Source: CAYSWV01 sp964434865
GTDB taxonomy: Bacteria > Cyanobacteriota > Cyanobacteriia > Thermostichales > Thermostichaceae
Length of the DNA stretch: 64,000 bases
Assembly (NCBI GenBank): GCA_964434865.1
Contig: CAYSWV010000003.1
Span: forward strand, 1-64,000
Direction: 5' to 3'
Shown: positions 45,949 through 55,347 of the stretch, piece after piece
Position numbering within the stretch: position 1 is the first letter of the stretch
Layout: each line of letters opens with the position of its first letter
Program-made: the position numbers and the translations under genes
Notes under the pieces: generated by a model
Told to the model about the DNA's origin: nothing
The model's database searches: none
Seen by the model: only the letters and a program-made list of their open reading frames with translations

Positions 45949-46095
45949 CCCATTAGCTATCTCCTACTTGTAATGGTTTGTCTGGCAAGATCCGATAGAC
46001 TTGGATAGAGTACTGGATATCGTCACTGAAGCTAACAATGATTGGTTGATCTTGCGGTGGATGACCCATTCATTACTAGGCTTAGGTACAAGATT

Positions 46096-46974
46096 ATGAC
46101 AATTCAAGTTTGGACTTCAAAGCCGGCTCATCGAGGCTTGACTTGGCTGCTTCAAATTGGCCTGTTGATGATGCTGGCTACTCCTGCATGGGCAGGTGAT
46201 CCGTTTAGACAAGGCACAGAAGCCAGAGACATTAGTCCTGAAGTTGAAGCTGCCTTTGAAGAGTTCTTTTGTGCGGGTCGGTATGTGGGTAGTCGGGAGA
46301 AATTAGAGACTGCTTTAGCCGCTTCCCCAGAAGAACCCATGGTCTATGCGTTGCTTGCTGCGATTGCTTACCAGGAAGGTAACTTGGAAGCATTTGCAGA
46401 ACGAGGTCAACAAACTCTAGAGGTAGCTGCTCAGCTCAAAGATCAAGACCCTCTGAGAGGCAACCTATACGAAGGCATTGGTCATGGATTACAGGCTGCC
46501 AACACAGTCTTGCAAGATGGAGTAGTCATGGGTCTACCTAAGGCGTTACCCACGCTGAATCAGCTATTTAGCTCTATTCGAGCAGCCCAAGCTGTTAATG
46601 CTGAAGATCCTGAGCTGAACTTGTTGAATGGCTATATGGATCTGCTACTAACCAATCGAGATAAAGCTTTGGAGCAGTTTAAAAAAGCAGGGCCTAACTA
46701 CATGGCTCTTCGAGGACAAGCTCTGGCCCATCGAGACTTAAAGCAATATCCTGAAGCCCTTGCAGCTGTTGACGAGGCCATTGAAACTTCTTGTGATAAC
46801 CCTGAGTTATATTACCTCAAAGCTCAAATCCTGGTTGATCAGGGCGATGATAGCCAAGCTGTTCCCTTTTTCGATCAAGCCTTAGCTCTCTCTGATCAAC
46901 TCCCAGAGGCTCTTACTAATCAAATTAGTCGAGAACGTAAAAGTTCTTATGACCGCAGCTTGGCCTCAAAGTAG
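46096..46974 (+). CDS. Secreted TPR-like protein
   Basis: A 292-residue precursor. The ATG at 46096 begins just before a signal peptide (LTWLLQIGLLMMLATPAWAG); the frame opens at a GTG 46042 without support. The mature protein is helical, with tetratricopeptide-like repeats (EEPMVYALLAAIAYQEGNLE, PELYYLKAQILVDQGDDSQA). Two Cys residues may pair. It is probably a periplasmic or lumenal scaffold. It converges with the RHH protein, ending five bases short of that gene's stop. Confidence 0.72.
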   Translation: MTIQVWTSKPAHRGLTWLLQIGLLMMLATPAWAGDPFRQGTEARDISPEVEAAFEEFFCAGRYVGSREKLETALAASPEEPMVYALLAAIAYQEGNLEAFAERGQQTLEVAAQLKDQDPLRGNLYEGIGHGLQAANTVLQDGVVMGLPKALPTLNQLFSSIRAAQAVNAEDPELNLLNGYMDLLLTNRDKALEQFKKAGPNYMALRGQALAHRDLKQYPEALAAVDEAIETSCDNPELYYLKAQILVDQGDDSQAVPFFDQALALSDQLPEALTNQISRERKSSYDRSLASK

Positions 46975-46979
46975 GGTGG

Positions 46980-48068
46980 CTAGAATCGATCCAGTAGAGT
47001 CGCTATTCTTGCTAATACTGGATCCTGCTCAAGACCAGATGGTTCTGATTGCCTCGGTTCTTCATCGGCTAGATGACCTGCTTCTAGATGACCTAGGGCC
47101 TGCTCAGGATCCAGTTCTAGTTCAGATCCTAATTCAACAGCCACTTCTGTATTAGATGGTCCTGGAGGCAGGTCTTGAATGTCGGACACCTGCTCCTCAG
47201 AGAGATGAGAGGGTGATGGGGCTTCCAGGAGTGGAGCAGTTTGGGTTGGAATAGATAATTCATCTACTTTGTCACCCAGTCGACTCAATTGACGCTCTAT
47301 CGTGAGCAAGCGGGGAAAGATCTGGTTGGTTTCGTCTAATTTAGAAATGATTTGATCTTGAAACCGAGTCTGGTGAGTTGAAATTTGTTCAAGGTGAGTG
47401 GCTAGTAGCTGAGTAATATCAAGATCAACTGATGTGGTTTCAGGTTGTGGGGTTGACTCCTGCATCGTTTGATGAACCTGTTGTTCAAAAGCAGTCAGTC
47501 GTGATTGGACAGTATCAGTCAGCTGTTCAAACTGGTGCGGCAAATTCAAAATCGCTCTAGGGATCTCTTGCGGCTCAGCTGTAAAATACTGCTCTGTTTG
47601 AGCTGCAAAGGCTGTCAACTGAGCTTGCAAAGTTGTGAGCGATAGGGTTGAGTCACTAGCCTCCGGTAACCCTACAGCTGTGAGTTGATCTAGACGTTGA
47701 GCCATCTCTTGCAAGGCTTGTTCAACCTGTTCTAGCTGATGACTACCTGCTTCCGTGCTAGTTGTACTGACACCCGACTGAGTTTTGATCAGTTGTTCAA
47801 CCCGGCGTTCAAATTGACTTAGTTTACGATTGACCTGATCTAAGTGCTCTTTGAGAGAGGTGTCAAGCAACTCAGCAGGGAAAGGCGTTGGAGGCGGTTG
47901 CAGCGATGACGAGGGGGGATTTGGATTTGATAAGAAATGACGGATCGCTTGTTTGCAGCAATCACTAAAGCTGGCATAAACTCCATCCTCCACCAACTGG
48001 TCTATCGAAGCCAGAAGAGCACGTTCATCCTCAGAGGAAAAGGTTAACGTTTTTTTGACAGGAGGCAT
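46980..48068 (-). CDS. Ribbon-helix-helix/coiled-coil protein, possible ParR-like adaptor
   Basis: A 362-residue protein. Its first 50 residues look like a ribbon-helix-helix DNA-binding fold: strand KKTLTFSSEDE, helix RALLASIDQLVEDGVYASFS, helix DCCKQAIRHFLSN. The remaining 300 residues are Gln/Glu/Leu-rich heptads (HLDQVNRKLSQFERRVEQLI and similar), ending in an acidic tail. It lies 40 bases downstream of the ParM-like actin on the same strand. In plasmid segregation, an RHH protein (ParR) binds the centromere and the actin filament, so the order fits, although ParR is normally about 120 residues. ATG 48068 is preferred to 48143, which would overlap the actin gene. Confidence 0.65.
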   Translation of the reverse strand: MPPVKKTLTFSSEDERALLASIDQLVEDGVYASFSDCCKQAIRHFLSNPNPPSSSLQPPPTPFPAELLDTSLKEHLDQVNRKLSQFERRVEQLIKTQSGVSTTSTEAGSHQLEQVEQALQEMAQRLDQLTAVGLPEASDSTLSLTTLQAQLTAFAAQTEQYFTAEPQEIPRAILNLPHQFEQLTDTVQSRLTAFEQQVHQTMQESTPQPETTSVDLDITQLLATHLEQISTHQTRFQDQIISKLDETNQIFPRLLTIERQLSRLGDKVDELSIPTQTAPLLEAPSPSHLSEEQVSDIQDLPPGPSNTEVAVELGSELELDPEQALGHLEAGHLADEEPRQSEPSGLEQDPVLARIATLLDRF

Positions 48069-48108
48069 AGTTGATGGGGATACGTTGAGGCGGATATAGT
48101 TATGCAGG

Positions 48109-49149
48109 TTACTGGCCTGCTGCTGCAAGCTGGACTTGTCCATAAATATACTGCCCTAGAGCATTTGCGGTACGGGAGGGATGTGCTAGGTGTGGTCTAA
48201 GTCTAGCCTCTTTGAGTAGAGGTTGTAGATCTTGCCAGAAAAACTCACCACCGCCACCAGTAACCAGGACATCTGTAGCTCGTTCAGGTAGCCACTTGAG
48301 CAATCGCTCGGAGAGTTCACGGGCAAAACTAGTCCGCAAGGGCGGCAAAATCACATCCAAATCCGTGGGGACCAAAGCCCCTCTAGCTCGATAAAACCGC
48401 TGGCCCTCCGGTCGATTAACAGCCTCAATCAAAGTTTGGGATTGACTGTTACCCCCTTCTACATTGGCTGCCACTTGTTCGTAAAACAGATTCATACCAA
48501 AATCTTCACTTTTGGATATCCCGCGAGCAAAGCGGAACCGATCCACCATGAGGAAGTCGGTGGTTTGATGACCAATATCTACAACAGCAACGGACACAGT
48601 ACTCAAATCAGTGGTTCGCTCTGCTTGGCCCTCAGACCAGATCAAGCTGCCATAGCCTTCAGGAATCACTAAAACCTGGTGCACCTGAACCACAATGCCT
48701 TCTCCTCGATAAGACATCACATGAGAACCACGTAAAAGCTTGATGATGGCCTCTTTCTCATCCTCAAATTGTTCTTGGAGTAGATAAGGAATGCCGACTA
48801 CAATATCGATATCGCCTTTGAGGCCATAGTGACCGACACAAGCCAGAACTTTGATCAAAGCAAACTCAACTTTTGACTGACCGACACCTAATCCTTCTCC
48901 ATAGTCAGCAGCTAGTTGACCAATCGCATAACCCTGGCCTTGGTACTCTAGCCAGATATCCAGCAATGGATCAGACGGTGATCGAAATGACTCAAAATTG
49001 CCCCGCCTCACCTCATCAACAGACTTTTTGGCAACATTAGAGGGGATGAGGACAGCTTCCTCAATTAGCCGGGTAACACAAGCCTTGGTGGATGTGCGGC
49101 CCAAATCTACACTCAGTAACTGGTGTGGTGAAGACTGTTTCGTACTCAT
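48109..49149 (-). CDS. ParM/StbA-like actin-type ATPase
   Basis: A 346-residue protein of the actin/Hsp70 ATPase superfamily, closest in pattern to ParM/StbA and archaeal-type actin-like proteins. The phosphate-1 motif is LLSVDLGRTSTKACV, phosphate-2 is VVDIGHQTTDFLMVD, and the adenosine motif is DVLVTGGGGEFFW. Length matches ParM, which forms dynamic filaments that push DNA apart. It is followed by the RHH/coiled-coil gene. Whether this locus acts in chromosome or plasmid segregation or in another cytoskeletal role cannot be told. The neighbours (eno, lepA, purA, rpaB) indicate a chromosome. Confidence 0.82.
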   Translation of the reverse strand: MSTKQSSPHQLLSVDLGRTSTKACVTRLIEEAVLIPSNVAKKSVDEVRRGNFESFRSPSDPLLDIWLEYQGQGYAIGQLAADYGEGLGVGQSKVEFALIKVLACVGHYGLKGDIDIVVGIPYLLQEQFEDEKEAIIKLLRGSHVMSYRGEGIVVQVHQVLVIPEGYGSLIWSEGQAERTTDLSTVSVAVVDIGHQTTDFLMVDRFRFARGISKSEDFGMNLFYEQVAANVEGGNSQSQTLIEAVNRPEGQRFYRARGALVPTDLDVILPPLRTSFARELSERLLKWLPERATDVLVTGGGGEFFWQDLQPLLKEARLRPHLAHPSRTANALGQYIYGQVQLAAAGQ

Positions 49150-49183
49150 GAATAAACTCGACCTCCACTCCTCTAACCTGTGC

Positions 49184-49199
49184 TAAGCTGTAGAGCTTA
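49184..49199. promoter_or_regulatory. Palindrome upstream of the actin-like gene
   Basis: TAAGCT-GTAG-AGCTTA, a perfect 6-base inverted repeat, is 35 bases upstream of the ParM-like start codon. It could be an operator for the RHH protein, which in ParMR systems represses its own promoter. Chance cannot be excluded for six base pairs. Confidence 0.3.
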
Positions 49200-49411
49200 A
49201 ATTTTAGACGGCTTACCTCAATGTGGTTAATCATATGACAAGTAAGCTGATTACGCACCTACTTTATCTAATTGCTTGTAGTCACAATTACCCTAAGCTC
49301 ATCACCAAGACGAAGTAGCCCAAATTACCAGACTGGGTGAACTCTTAGTACGATGATGGATCGGAGAAAACTTGCGATTCTAAAAGAGTAGGCCCTTGCA
49401 GGAGTTGTCCA

Positions 49412-49588
49412 ATGGTGAGTATCAAAGATATTGTGCACCACTCACTTCAAACTCGTCTTTATACAGCCGATCAAGAAGAACAAGTTAATCAATTAATGTC
49501 AAACCATAGTAGTTGTACATTAGACGATTTACAGTCCCTCAGTTTACTGATCGATGCCTTAGCAGAAGGTTATATTATCAGTTGTTAG
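49412..49588 (+). CDS. Small conserved-looking cyanobacterial protein
   Basis: A 58-residue soluble protein from ATG 49412 to TAG 49586-49588, with GGAG eight bases upstream. The pattern EEQVNQLMSNHSSCTLDDLQ followed by LSLLIDALAEGYI resembles short helical proteins that are common in cyanobacteria, and I believe it is real. Function is unknown. It lies in the interval between the actin-like gene and the M50-like gene. Confidence 0.6.
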   Translation: MVSIKDIVHHSLQTRLYTADQEEQVNQLMSNHSSCTLDDLQSLSLLIDALAEGYIISC

Positions 49589-49684
49589 GTAGTTATGAGT
49601 AGTTTTAGCAGCATTGTTACCAGCAAGAGCTAGATAGCTAGGAAAGGTTGGATTAGACTTGAATCACGTGATTTAACAGCAACC

Positions 49685-50449
49685 ATGGCAGATCTGACCC
49701 CCCGTAACCCCTCAACTACCTCTCCTAAACAGTTTGGAATTGGATTTTTGATTGCAGCCGCCATCGTTACTGTGATCTTATGGCAAGTACCTTGGGGTAA
49801 CTACATTCTTTATCCATTTAGTATCTTGGCCACCTGGTTTCATGAAATGGGCCACGGGTTGACAGCTTTAATCTTAGGGGGCGACTTTAATCGACTAGAA
49901 ATTTTTGCTAACGGCTCAGGTCTCGCCTACCATACTGGGCCTGTTGCCTTTGGTCGTTTAGGACTAGCTCTGGTTGCAGCGGGTGGGCCTATGGGACCCC
50001 CACTAGCCGGTGCTGGACTCGTCCTAGCCTCTAGATCGTACCGAGCCACTCACATAGGGTTACTGGGGTTGGGCAGCCTATTACTCTTATCAACTTTAAT
50101 TTGGGTACGTTCTGGGTTTGGGTTATTGGTTATTCCATTGTTTGGTGTTGCTGTCCTGCTGATTGCACTCAAGTCACCTCCAAGTGTTCAGGGGTTTGCC
50201 ATTCAATTTCTGGGGGTACAGGCTTGTATCAGCACCTATCATCAAGTGAACTACCTATTTAGTGCGGGGGCGGTAATCGGGGGTCAACAGCTCCTGTCAG
50301 ATACTAGCCAGATCCAACAGCAACTCTGGTTACCCTACTGGTTTTGGGGGGGTGCTATTGCTATTTTTTCGGGTTTACTTTTGGTGGCTAGTTTGTGGAC
50401 TGCCTACCAACCTTCGAAAATCCCCTCACACCACTCGTCGACTTTATAA
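49685..50449 (+). CDS. M50-like membrane metalloprotease family protein
   Basis: A 254-residue integral membrane protein. The zinc-protease signature HExxH appears as FHEMGHGL near residue 59 at the end of a membrane helix (LYPFSILATWFHEMGH). About six further hydrophobic helices follow, with AFGRLGLALVAAGGPMGPPL in a position like the conserved NPDG-containing helix of site-2 proteases, although that Asp motif is not clear. It belongs to the M50B-like group found in cyanobacteria. The missing second metal ligand makes activity uncertain. It is a single gene. Confidence 0.75.
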   Translation: MADLTPRNPSTTSPKQFGIGFLIAAAIVTVILWQVPWGNYILYPFSILATWFHEMGHGLTALILGGDFNRLEIFANGSGLAYHTGPVAFGRLGLALVAAGGPMGPPLAGAGLVLASRSYRATHIGLLGLGSLLLLSTLIWVRSGFGLLVIPLFGVAVLLIALKSPPSVQGFAIQFLGVQACISTYHQVNYLFSAGAVIGGQQLLSDTSQIQQQLWLPYWFWGGAIAIFSGLLLVASLWTAYQPSKIPSHHSSTL

Positions 50450-50606
50450 AATATTCAACGCACCAAACTATTAAGCACAACCCAACCGCATGCAATTAGC
50501 CAGTCTATTAGTTAACTAAACATAACACCAGAGCTATTACTGTTCTAAATCTCCAATTGCATGGACCTTACTGCTAAAATCCCAGTAACGCTAGCCACAA
50601 ACAACT

Positions 50607-51314
50607 ATGATCGATTTATACTATTGGCCTACTCCTAATGGGCATAAAATTACTATTTTTCTTGAAGAAGCTGCTCTAGAGTATCGAATTATTCCTGTCA
50701 ACATTGGAGCTGGGGATCAGTTTAAACCTGACTTTTTAAAACTGTCACCTAATAACCGGATGCCAGCCATTATTGATCAGCAGCCAGCAGACCATGGTGA
50801 ACCGGTAGGTATATTCGAATCAGGCGCAATTTTACTCTACCTAGCTGAAAAAACAGGTCGCTTTTTACCCTCAGATCTTAGAGATCGTACAACAGTTCTG
50901 GAGTGGCTTTTTTGGCAGGTTGGAGGCCTGGGGCCCATGGCAGGACAGAATCATCACTTTGGTCAGTATGCACCCGAACAGATCCCTTACGCTATTGGGC
51001 GATATGTCAAAGAAACGAATCGCTTGTATGGTGTATTGAATCGGCAGTTGGCTCATCACGAGTACATAGCGGGCAACTATTCAATTGCTGATATGGCTTG
51101 TTACCCTTGGATTGTGCCCTATGAACGACAACAGCAGAGTTTGGCTGATTTTCCCCACTTACAACGTTGGTTTGAAGCCATAAAAGCGAGACCCGCTGTC
51201 ATCCGAGCCTACCAACAAGCAGCTCCCTATCAGAACACACCCACTATCACAGAAGCCAGTAAGCAGATTTTATTTGGCCAAACTGCCGCTAGCATTCAAG
51301 GATCTGAAACATGA
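50607..51314 (+). CDS. Glutathione S-transferase, YfcG/Nu-class-like
   Basis: A 235-residue soluble protein with an N-terminal thioredoxin-like domain (LYYWPTPNGHKITIFLEE, NNRMPAII, FESGAILLYLAEKTG) and a helical C-terminal domain (PYAIGRYVKETNRLYGVLNR, IADMACYPWIVPYERQ). The TPNG start, with Thr and Asn in place of Tyr, Ser or Cys, is the mark of the Nu class (YfcG, YghU), which are disulfide-bond reductases binding two glutathiones. It overlaps the next GST gene by four bases (ATGA), so they are translationally coupled. Confidence 0.9.
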   Translation: MIDLYYWPTPNGHKITIFLEEAALEYRIIPVNIGAGDQFKPDFLKLSPNNRMPAIIDQQPADHGEPVGIFESGAILLYLAEKTGRFLPSDLRDRTTVLEWLFWQVGGLGPMAGQNHHFGQYAPEQIPYAIGRYVKETNRLYGVLNRQLAHHEYIAGNYSIADMACYPWIVPYERQQQSLADFPHLQRWFEAIKARPAVIRAYQQAAPYQNTPTITEASKQILFGQTAASIQGSET

Positions 51315-52021
51315 TAGACACAGCTCCTATCCGTTTTTATGAATTAGCCGGTGCTGATGATAACCACCGTTTCAGTCCCAACTGCTGGCGGATCCGGTTC
51401 GCTTTGTTACACAAGCAACTCCCCTTTGAAGCTATTCCCTGGCGATTTACCGAGAAAGAGATGATCGCCTTTTCAGGTCAGAAGCGGGTTCCCATTATTG
51501 TAGATGGGGATCAAGTGGTTCACGATTCTTGGGTAATTGCCGAGTATCTGGAAACCACCTATCCCCACCAGCCTGCTTTATTTGGGGATGCTCAGGCCAA
51601 AGCTTTAGCTCGCTTTGTTACAGAATGGACTGTTAATACCCTCCACGGGGCCATTGCTCGTCTGATTCTCAAAGACATCTACCGTCTGTTGCATGAAAAG
51701 GACAAGGCTTATTTCCGACAGACACGGGAAACCTTTTTCGGAGCCACACTAGACGACATTTGTACCAACCGTGAGACTCGGGTGCAAGCCTTCAGACAGT
51801 CCTTAGAACCCTTGCGACAAACGTTAGCTGTTCAACCCTTCTTATCAGGATCAGATCCAGCCTGGGCTGATTATGTGGTTTTCAGTACATTTCAATGGGC
51901 TCGTTGCACGAGTTCTTTTGCCCTACTCGAGACTAACGACCCGCTATGGCCCTGGATAGGAAAAATGCTGGATCTATTTGGGGGTGAAGCTCGTAAAGTA
52001 CCAGAAGTTCAGGATCACTAG
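51311..52021 (+). CDS. Glutathione S-transferase-like protein
   Basis: A 236-residue soluble protein with the GST fold: YELAGADDNHRFSPNCWRIR in place of the first strand and helix, KRVPIIVDGDQVVHDSWVIA as the glutathione-binding strand-turn, and a helical C-terminal domain. The SPNCWR motif and length recall the LigE/beta-etherase-like branch of GSTs. The substrate is unknown. Overlap of ATGA with the preceding GST gene indicates one operon. Confidence 0.83.
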   Translation: MIDTAPIRFYELAGADDNHRFSPNCWRIRFALLHKQLPFEAIPWRFTEKEMIAFSGQKRVPIIVDGDQVVHDSWVIAEYLETTYPHQPALFGDAQAKALARFVTEWTVNTLHGAIARLILKDIYRLLHEKDKAYFRQTRETFFGATLDDICTNRETRVQAFRQSLEPLRQTLAVQPFLSGSDPAWADYVVFSTFQWARCTSSFALLETNDPLWPWIGKMLDLFGGEARKVPEVQDH

Positions 52022-52062
52022 CCTCACCTATCCATTACACTTGCTTGTAATACACTTGCTTG

Positions 52063-53874
52063 CTATTCATTATTGAGTCGGAGGACAGCCATGAAAGCTT
52101 CTTGAGGGACATCAACAGTACCAACAGACTTCATTCGCTTTTTCCCTTCTTTTTGCTTATCAAGTAACTTACGTTTCCGAGAGATATCCCCACCGTAGCA
52201 TTTAGCCAATACATTTTTACGCATGGCTGGAATGGTTTCCCGAGCAACGATCTTGCTCCCAATAGCTGCTTGAATCGGTACTTCAAATTGATGGCGGGGG
52301 ATTAATTCTTTAAGTTTAGACACCAGAGAACGACCTACATAGTAAGCTTTATCTTGATGCACAATGGTTGATAAGGAATCAACCACTTCCCCATTGATTA
52401 AGACATCGAGCCGCACCAGGTTATCTTCATTGAACCCAATTAATTGGTAATCCATGCTGGCGTAGCCCCGAGTCCGAGACTTCATCTGATCAAAAAAGTC
52501 TGTGACCACCTCAGCTAGGGGTAGTTCATAAACCAAAGTGGTTCGGTTTTGGGCCATGTAACGCATGTCTTTGAAGACACCACGTTTAGTTTCACATAAC
52601 TCCATCACCGTACCTACAAATGACTCCGGTAGAATCACTTCTACTTTCACAATCGGCTCTTCAATTTTGAGCCGCTCGCTAGGGGGGGGTAGTTCACTAG
52701 GATTATCAATTTTGATCATGGTGCCATCATTTAAAGTCACTTGAAAAACAACAGACGGCGCCGTGATAATCAGATCTAACTTATACTCTCGCTCTAACCG
52801 CTCCTGAACCACTTCCATATGCAATAAACCCAAAAATCCACACCGGAACCCAAATCCCATAGCTGGTGAGACTTCAGGTTCAAATTGCAAGGCAGCATCA
52901 TTGAGTTTTAGTCGATTGAGAGCTTCGCGTAAATCAGGATATTGGTCTGAATCGGTGGGAAACATCCCGCAAAAAACCATAGGCTTAGCTTCAGTGTAAC
53001 CGGGTAAGGGTCCAGCGGCTTTATGACTTATCAGTGTGATCGTGTCACCAACTCGAGCATGTTCAACGGTTTTGATCGCAGCATTGATAAAACCAACTTC
53101 ACCAGCATGCAATTCATTCACAGCCACTTGAGTCGGTTTGAGGATACCAATCTCATCGATTTCGTATTCACGCCCTGAAGCCATCAGCATCATTTTGTCA
53201 CGTGGCTTGGCTCGACCATCCATAATCCGCACAAATACAATCACACCGCGATACGGATCATAATAGCTATCAAAAATCAAAGCTCGTAACGGTTCACTAA
53301 CCGTATCGACAGGGGGAGGCACCCGCTCCACAACGGCTTCTAGAATGTCATCTATTCCAATTCCAGTCTTAGCCGAGGCCATAATAGCGCCGCTGCAGTC
53401 TAAACCAATCACATCTTCAATTTCTCGCATCACCCGATCGGGATCAGCACTGGGCAAGTCAATCTTGTTGAGAACAGGAATAATCTCTAAGTCATTTTCT
53501 AGAGCTAAATACACATTCGCTAAGGTCTGAGCTTCAACACCCTGAGAGGCATCAACCACCAGTAGAGCGCCTTCACAGGCCGCTAGTGATCGAGAGACCT
53601 CGTAGGAAAAATCGACGTGCCCGGGGGTATCAATTAAATTCAGGACATAATCATTGCCATCTTTGGCCCGATAATCCATTCTGGCCGCCTGGAGCTTAAT
53701 CGTAATCCCTCGCTCCCGCTCTAGGTCCATGTTGTCTAGTAACTGAGGCTTCATCTCCCGATCAGGCACAGTCCCTGTAAATTGCAGCAGACGATCAGCC
53801 AGGGTCGATTTACCATGATCAATATGAGCAATAATCGAGAAATTACGGATCCGAGAGACAGGAACGTCGGTCAT
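52063..53874 (-). CDS. lepA: Elongation factor 4 (LepA)
   Basis: A 603-residue translational GTPase that can back-translocate ribosomes. G1 AHIDHGKST, G2 RERGITIKLQ, G3 DTPGHVDF and G4 NKIDLP are intact, followed by EF-G-like domains and the LepA-specific C-terminal domain (VGRSLVSKLKELIPRHQFEV, AKCYGGDISRKRKLLDKQKE). The start is taken at ATG 53874 (MTDVPVSRIRNFSIIAHIDH), giving the usual length; the frame runs upstream to 53958 with an unconserved extension. It converges with the second GST gene. Confidence 0.98.
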   Translation of the reverse strand: MTDVPVSRIRNFSIIAHIDHGKSTLADRLLQFTGTVPDREMKPQLLDNMDLERERGITIKLQAARMDYRAKDGNDYVLNLIDTPGHVDFSYEVSRSLAACEGALLVVDASQGVEAQTLANVYLALENDLEIIPVLNKIDLPSADPDRVMREIEDVIGLDCSGAIMASAKTGIGIDDILEAVVERVPPPVDTVSEPLRALIFDSYYDPYRGVIVFVRIMDGRAKPRDKMMLMASGREYEIDEIGILKPTQVAVNELHAGEVGFINAAIKTVEHARVGDTITLISHKAAGPLPGYTEAKPMVFCGMFPTDSDQYPDLREALNRLKLNDAALQFEPEVSPAMGFGFRCGFLGLLHMEVVQERLEREYKLDLIITAPSVVFQVTLNDGTMIKIDNPSELPPPSERLKIEEPIVKVEVILPESFVGTVMELCETKRGVFKDMRYMAQNRTTLVYELPLAEVVTDFFDQMKSRTRGYASMDYQLIGFNEDNLVRLDVLINGEVVDSLSTIVHQDKAYYVGRSLVSKLKELIPRHQFEVPIQAAIGSKIVARETIPAMRKNVLAKCYGGDISRKRKLLDKQKEGKKRMKSVGTVDVPQEAFMAVLRLNNE

Positions 53875-54100
53875 AATCACAGCCTGAAATGACGCAAAGT
53901 ACAATTCTAGCCTCTGGTCTTCACAGTTTGGATAGTATAGACCCTCAAAATTACTCAATTCTCAGAGATGGCTGAATGCTTGGGTTGGCTGTGAGTGAAC
54001 TAGTGAATCTAACTACAGCATCAGTGACAGGGTGAGTGGGTAGGGATCTATGACTTGATCAGCTTGCTAAGATAGACTTACTTCATTATTTTCGCTAAGT

Positions 54101-55168
54101 ATGCTTGATGGATTCACACGACGATCCCTGCTTCAGATCAGCGCCGCCTTATTGGGTTTGAGAGGTTGGCATGGGCCATTAGGCTCCTCTCGGCAAGATC
54201 CGATGATTGCTACCCCAGCCTCCAGTCGAGATCCAATCACCTTTACCACGAGTTGGCATGCCCAAGCTGAGCATGGGGGGTTTTATCAAGCCTTAGCTAC
54301 AGGTATCTATGACTACTATCACCTGGATGTCACGATCAAAATGGGAGGTGCTGGGTTAAATGTCATGCAACTCTTAGCGGCAGGGGCTACTGACTTTGCG
54401 ATGGGAACTAGTATGGGCCTTCTGCATGCCATTGAAGCTGGGATTCCCCTGGTGACGGTTGCTGCCATTTTTCAAAAAGATCCCCAATGTCTCCTGGCTC
54501 ATCCTGATCAAGGTATTCAGACGTTAACTGATTTAAAAGATCATCCGATTTATATATCGATAGGTTCAAACTTAACGTATTGGCCATTTTTGAGATCTCA
54601 ATATGGATTTGAAGATAAACAACAGCGACCCTACAATGATAGTCTTGCACCCTTCTTCATTGATCAATCAGCAGCACAACAGGGTTACATTACCTCTGAG
54701 CCTTACTTGATAAAGACTGAAGCAGGCTTCGATCCAGTGGCACTTTTGCTTTCAGATTACGGTTATAATTCCTATGATACCACCATTGAAACCACCCAAA
54801 CCATGGTTCAAAAGCGACCCGATCTGGTACAGCGATTTGTTGAAGCCTCAATCGAAGGTTGGTATAGCTATCTTGAAAATCCAGCAGCTGGCAATGAGTT
54901 GATCAAACAAGCTAATCCTCAGATGACAGACGATTTTTTGGAGTTCAGTCTAGGCGCCCTTAAAAAGTATGGTATTGTAACGTCGGGCGATGCTGAGACA
55001 TTAGGTATCGGAGCGATGACAGAGACTCGCTGGCATGATCTATTTGAAACAATGGTTACTGCTAAAGTCTTTAAACCCACCACGGACTATCAGAAGGCTT
55101 TTACCTCGAAGTTTATCAACCAGGGGCGCTCCTATTATTTGAATCAACTACAAGCCCTGAAACTTTAG
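54101..55168 (+). CDS. Tat-exported NMT1/SsuA-like substrate-binding protein
   Basis: A 355-residue precursor whose N-terminus carries a strong twin-arginine signal (TRRSLLQ followed by a hydrophobic stretch ISAALLGL). The mature protein is an NMT1/THI5-like periplasmic binding protein of ABC transporters for thiamine precursors, sulfonates, nitrate or similar: ITFTTSWHAQAEHGGFYQAL, GLNVMQLLAAGATDFAMGTS, EPYLIKTEAGFDPVALLLSD. No permease or ATPase gene is adjacent, so its transporter must lie elsewhere. The substrate is unknown. An isolated gene upstream of purA. Confidence 0.82.
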   Translation: MLDGFTRRSLLQISAALLGLRGWHGPLGSSRQDPMIATPASSRDPITFTTSWHAQAEHGGFYQALATGIYDYYHLDVTIKMGGAGLNVMQLLAAGATDFAMGTSMGLLHAIEAGIPLVTVAAIFQKDPQCLLAHPDQGIQTLTDLKDHPIYISIGSNLTYWPFLRSQYGFEDKQQRPYNDSLAPFFIDQSAAQQGYITSEPYLIKTEAGFDPVALLLSDYGYNSYDTTIETTQTMVQKRPDLVQRFVEASIEGWYSYLENPAAGNELIKQANPQMTDDFLEFSLGALKKYGIVTSGDAETLGIGAMTETRWHDLFETMVTAKVFKPTTDYQKAFTSKFINQGRSYYLNQLQALKL

Positions 55169-55347
55169 TATCGAATCTAACAATATAGCTTCCTGATCTC
55201 CGCTTAATTGACAAATAAAACAGTCACGATTACGATCTTAAATCTGTGGCTGCTTGTCTCCTAACCGGATTTGCTTCAGGTTTGACAAGTCACTCGCAGT
55301 CAAAGATCCGCATCGATGGAGCTCTAACTTCAGATCAGGAGAGTCTC

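Noticed and set aside
46980..49149. Integrated plasmid remnant
   Set aside because: The actin/RHH pair suggests plasmid partition, but I see no replication gene, toxin-antitoxin pair, integrase or direct-repeat boundary, and the flanks are housekeeping genes.
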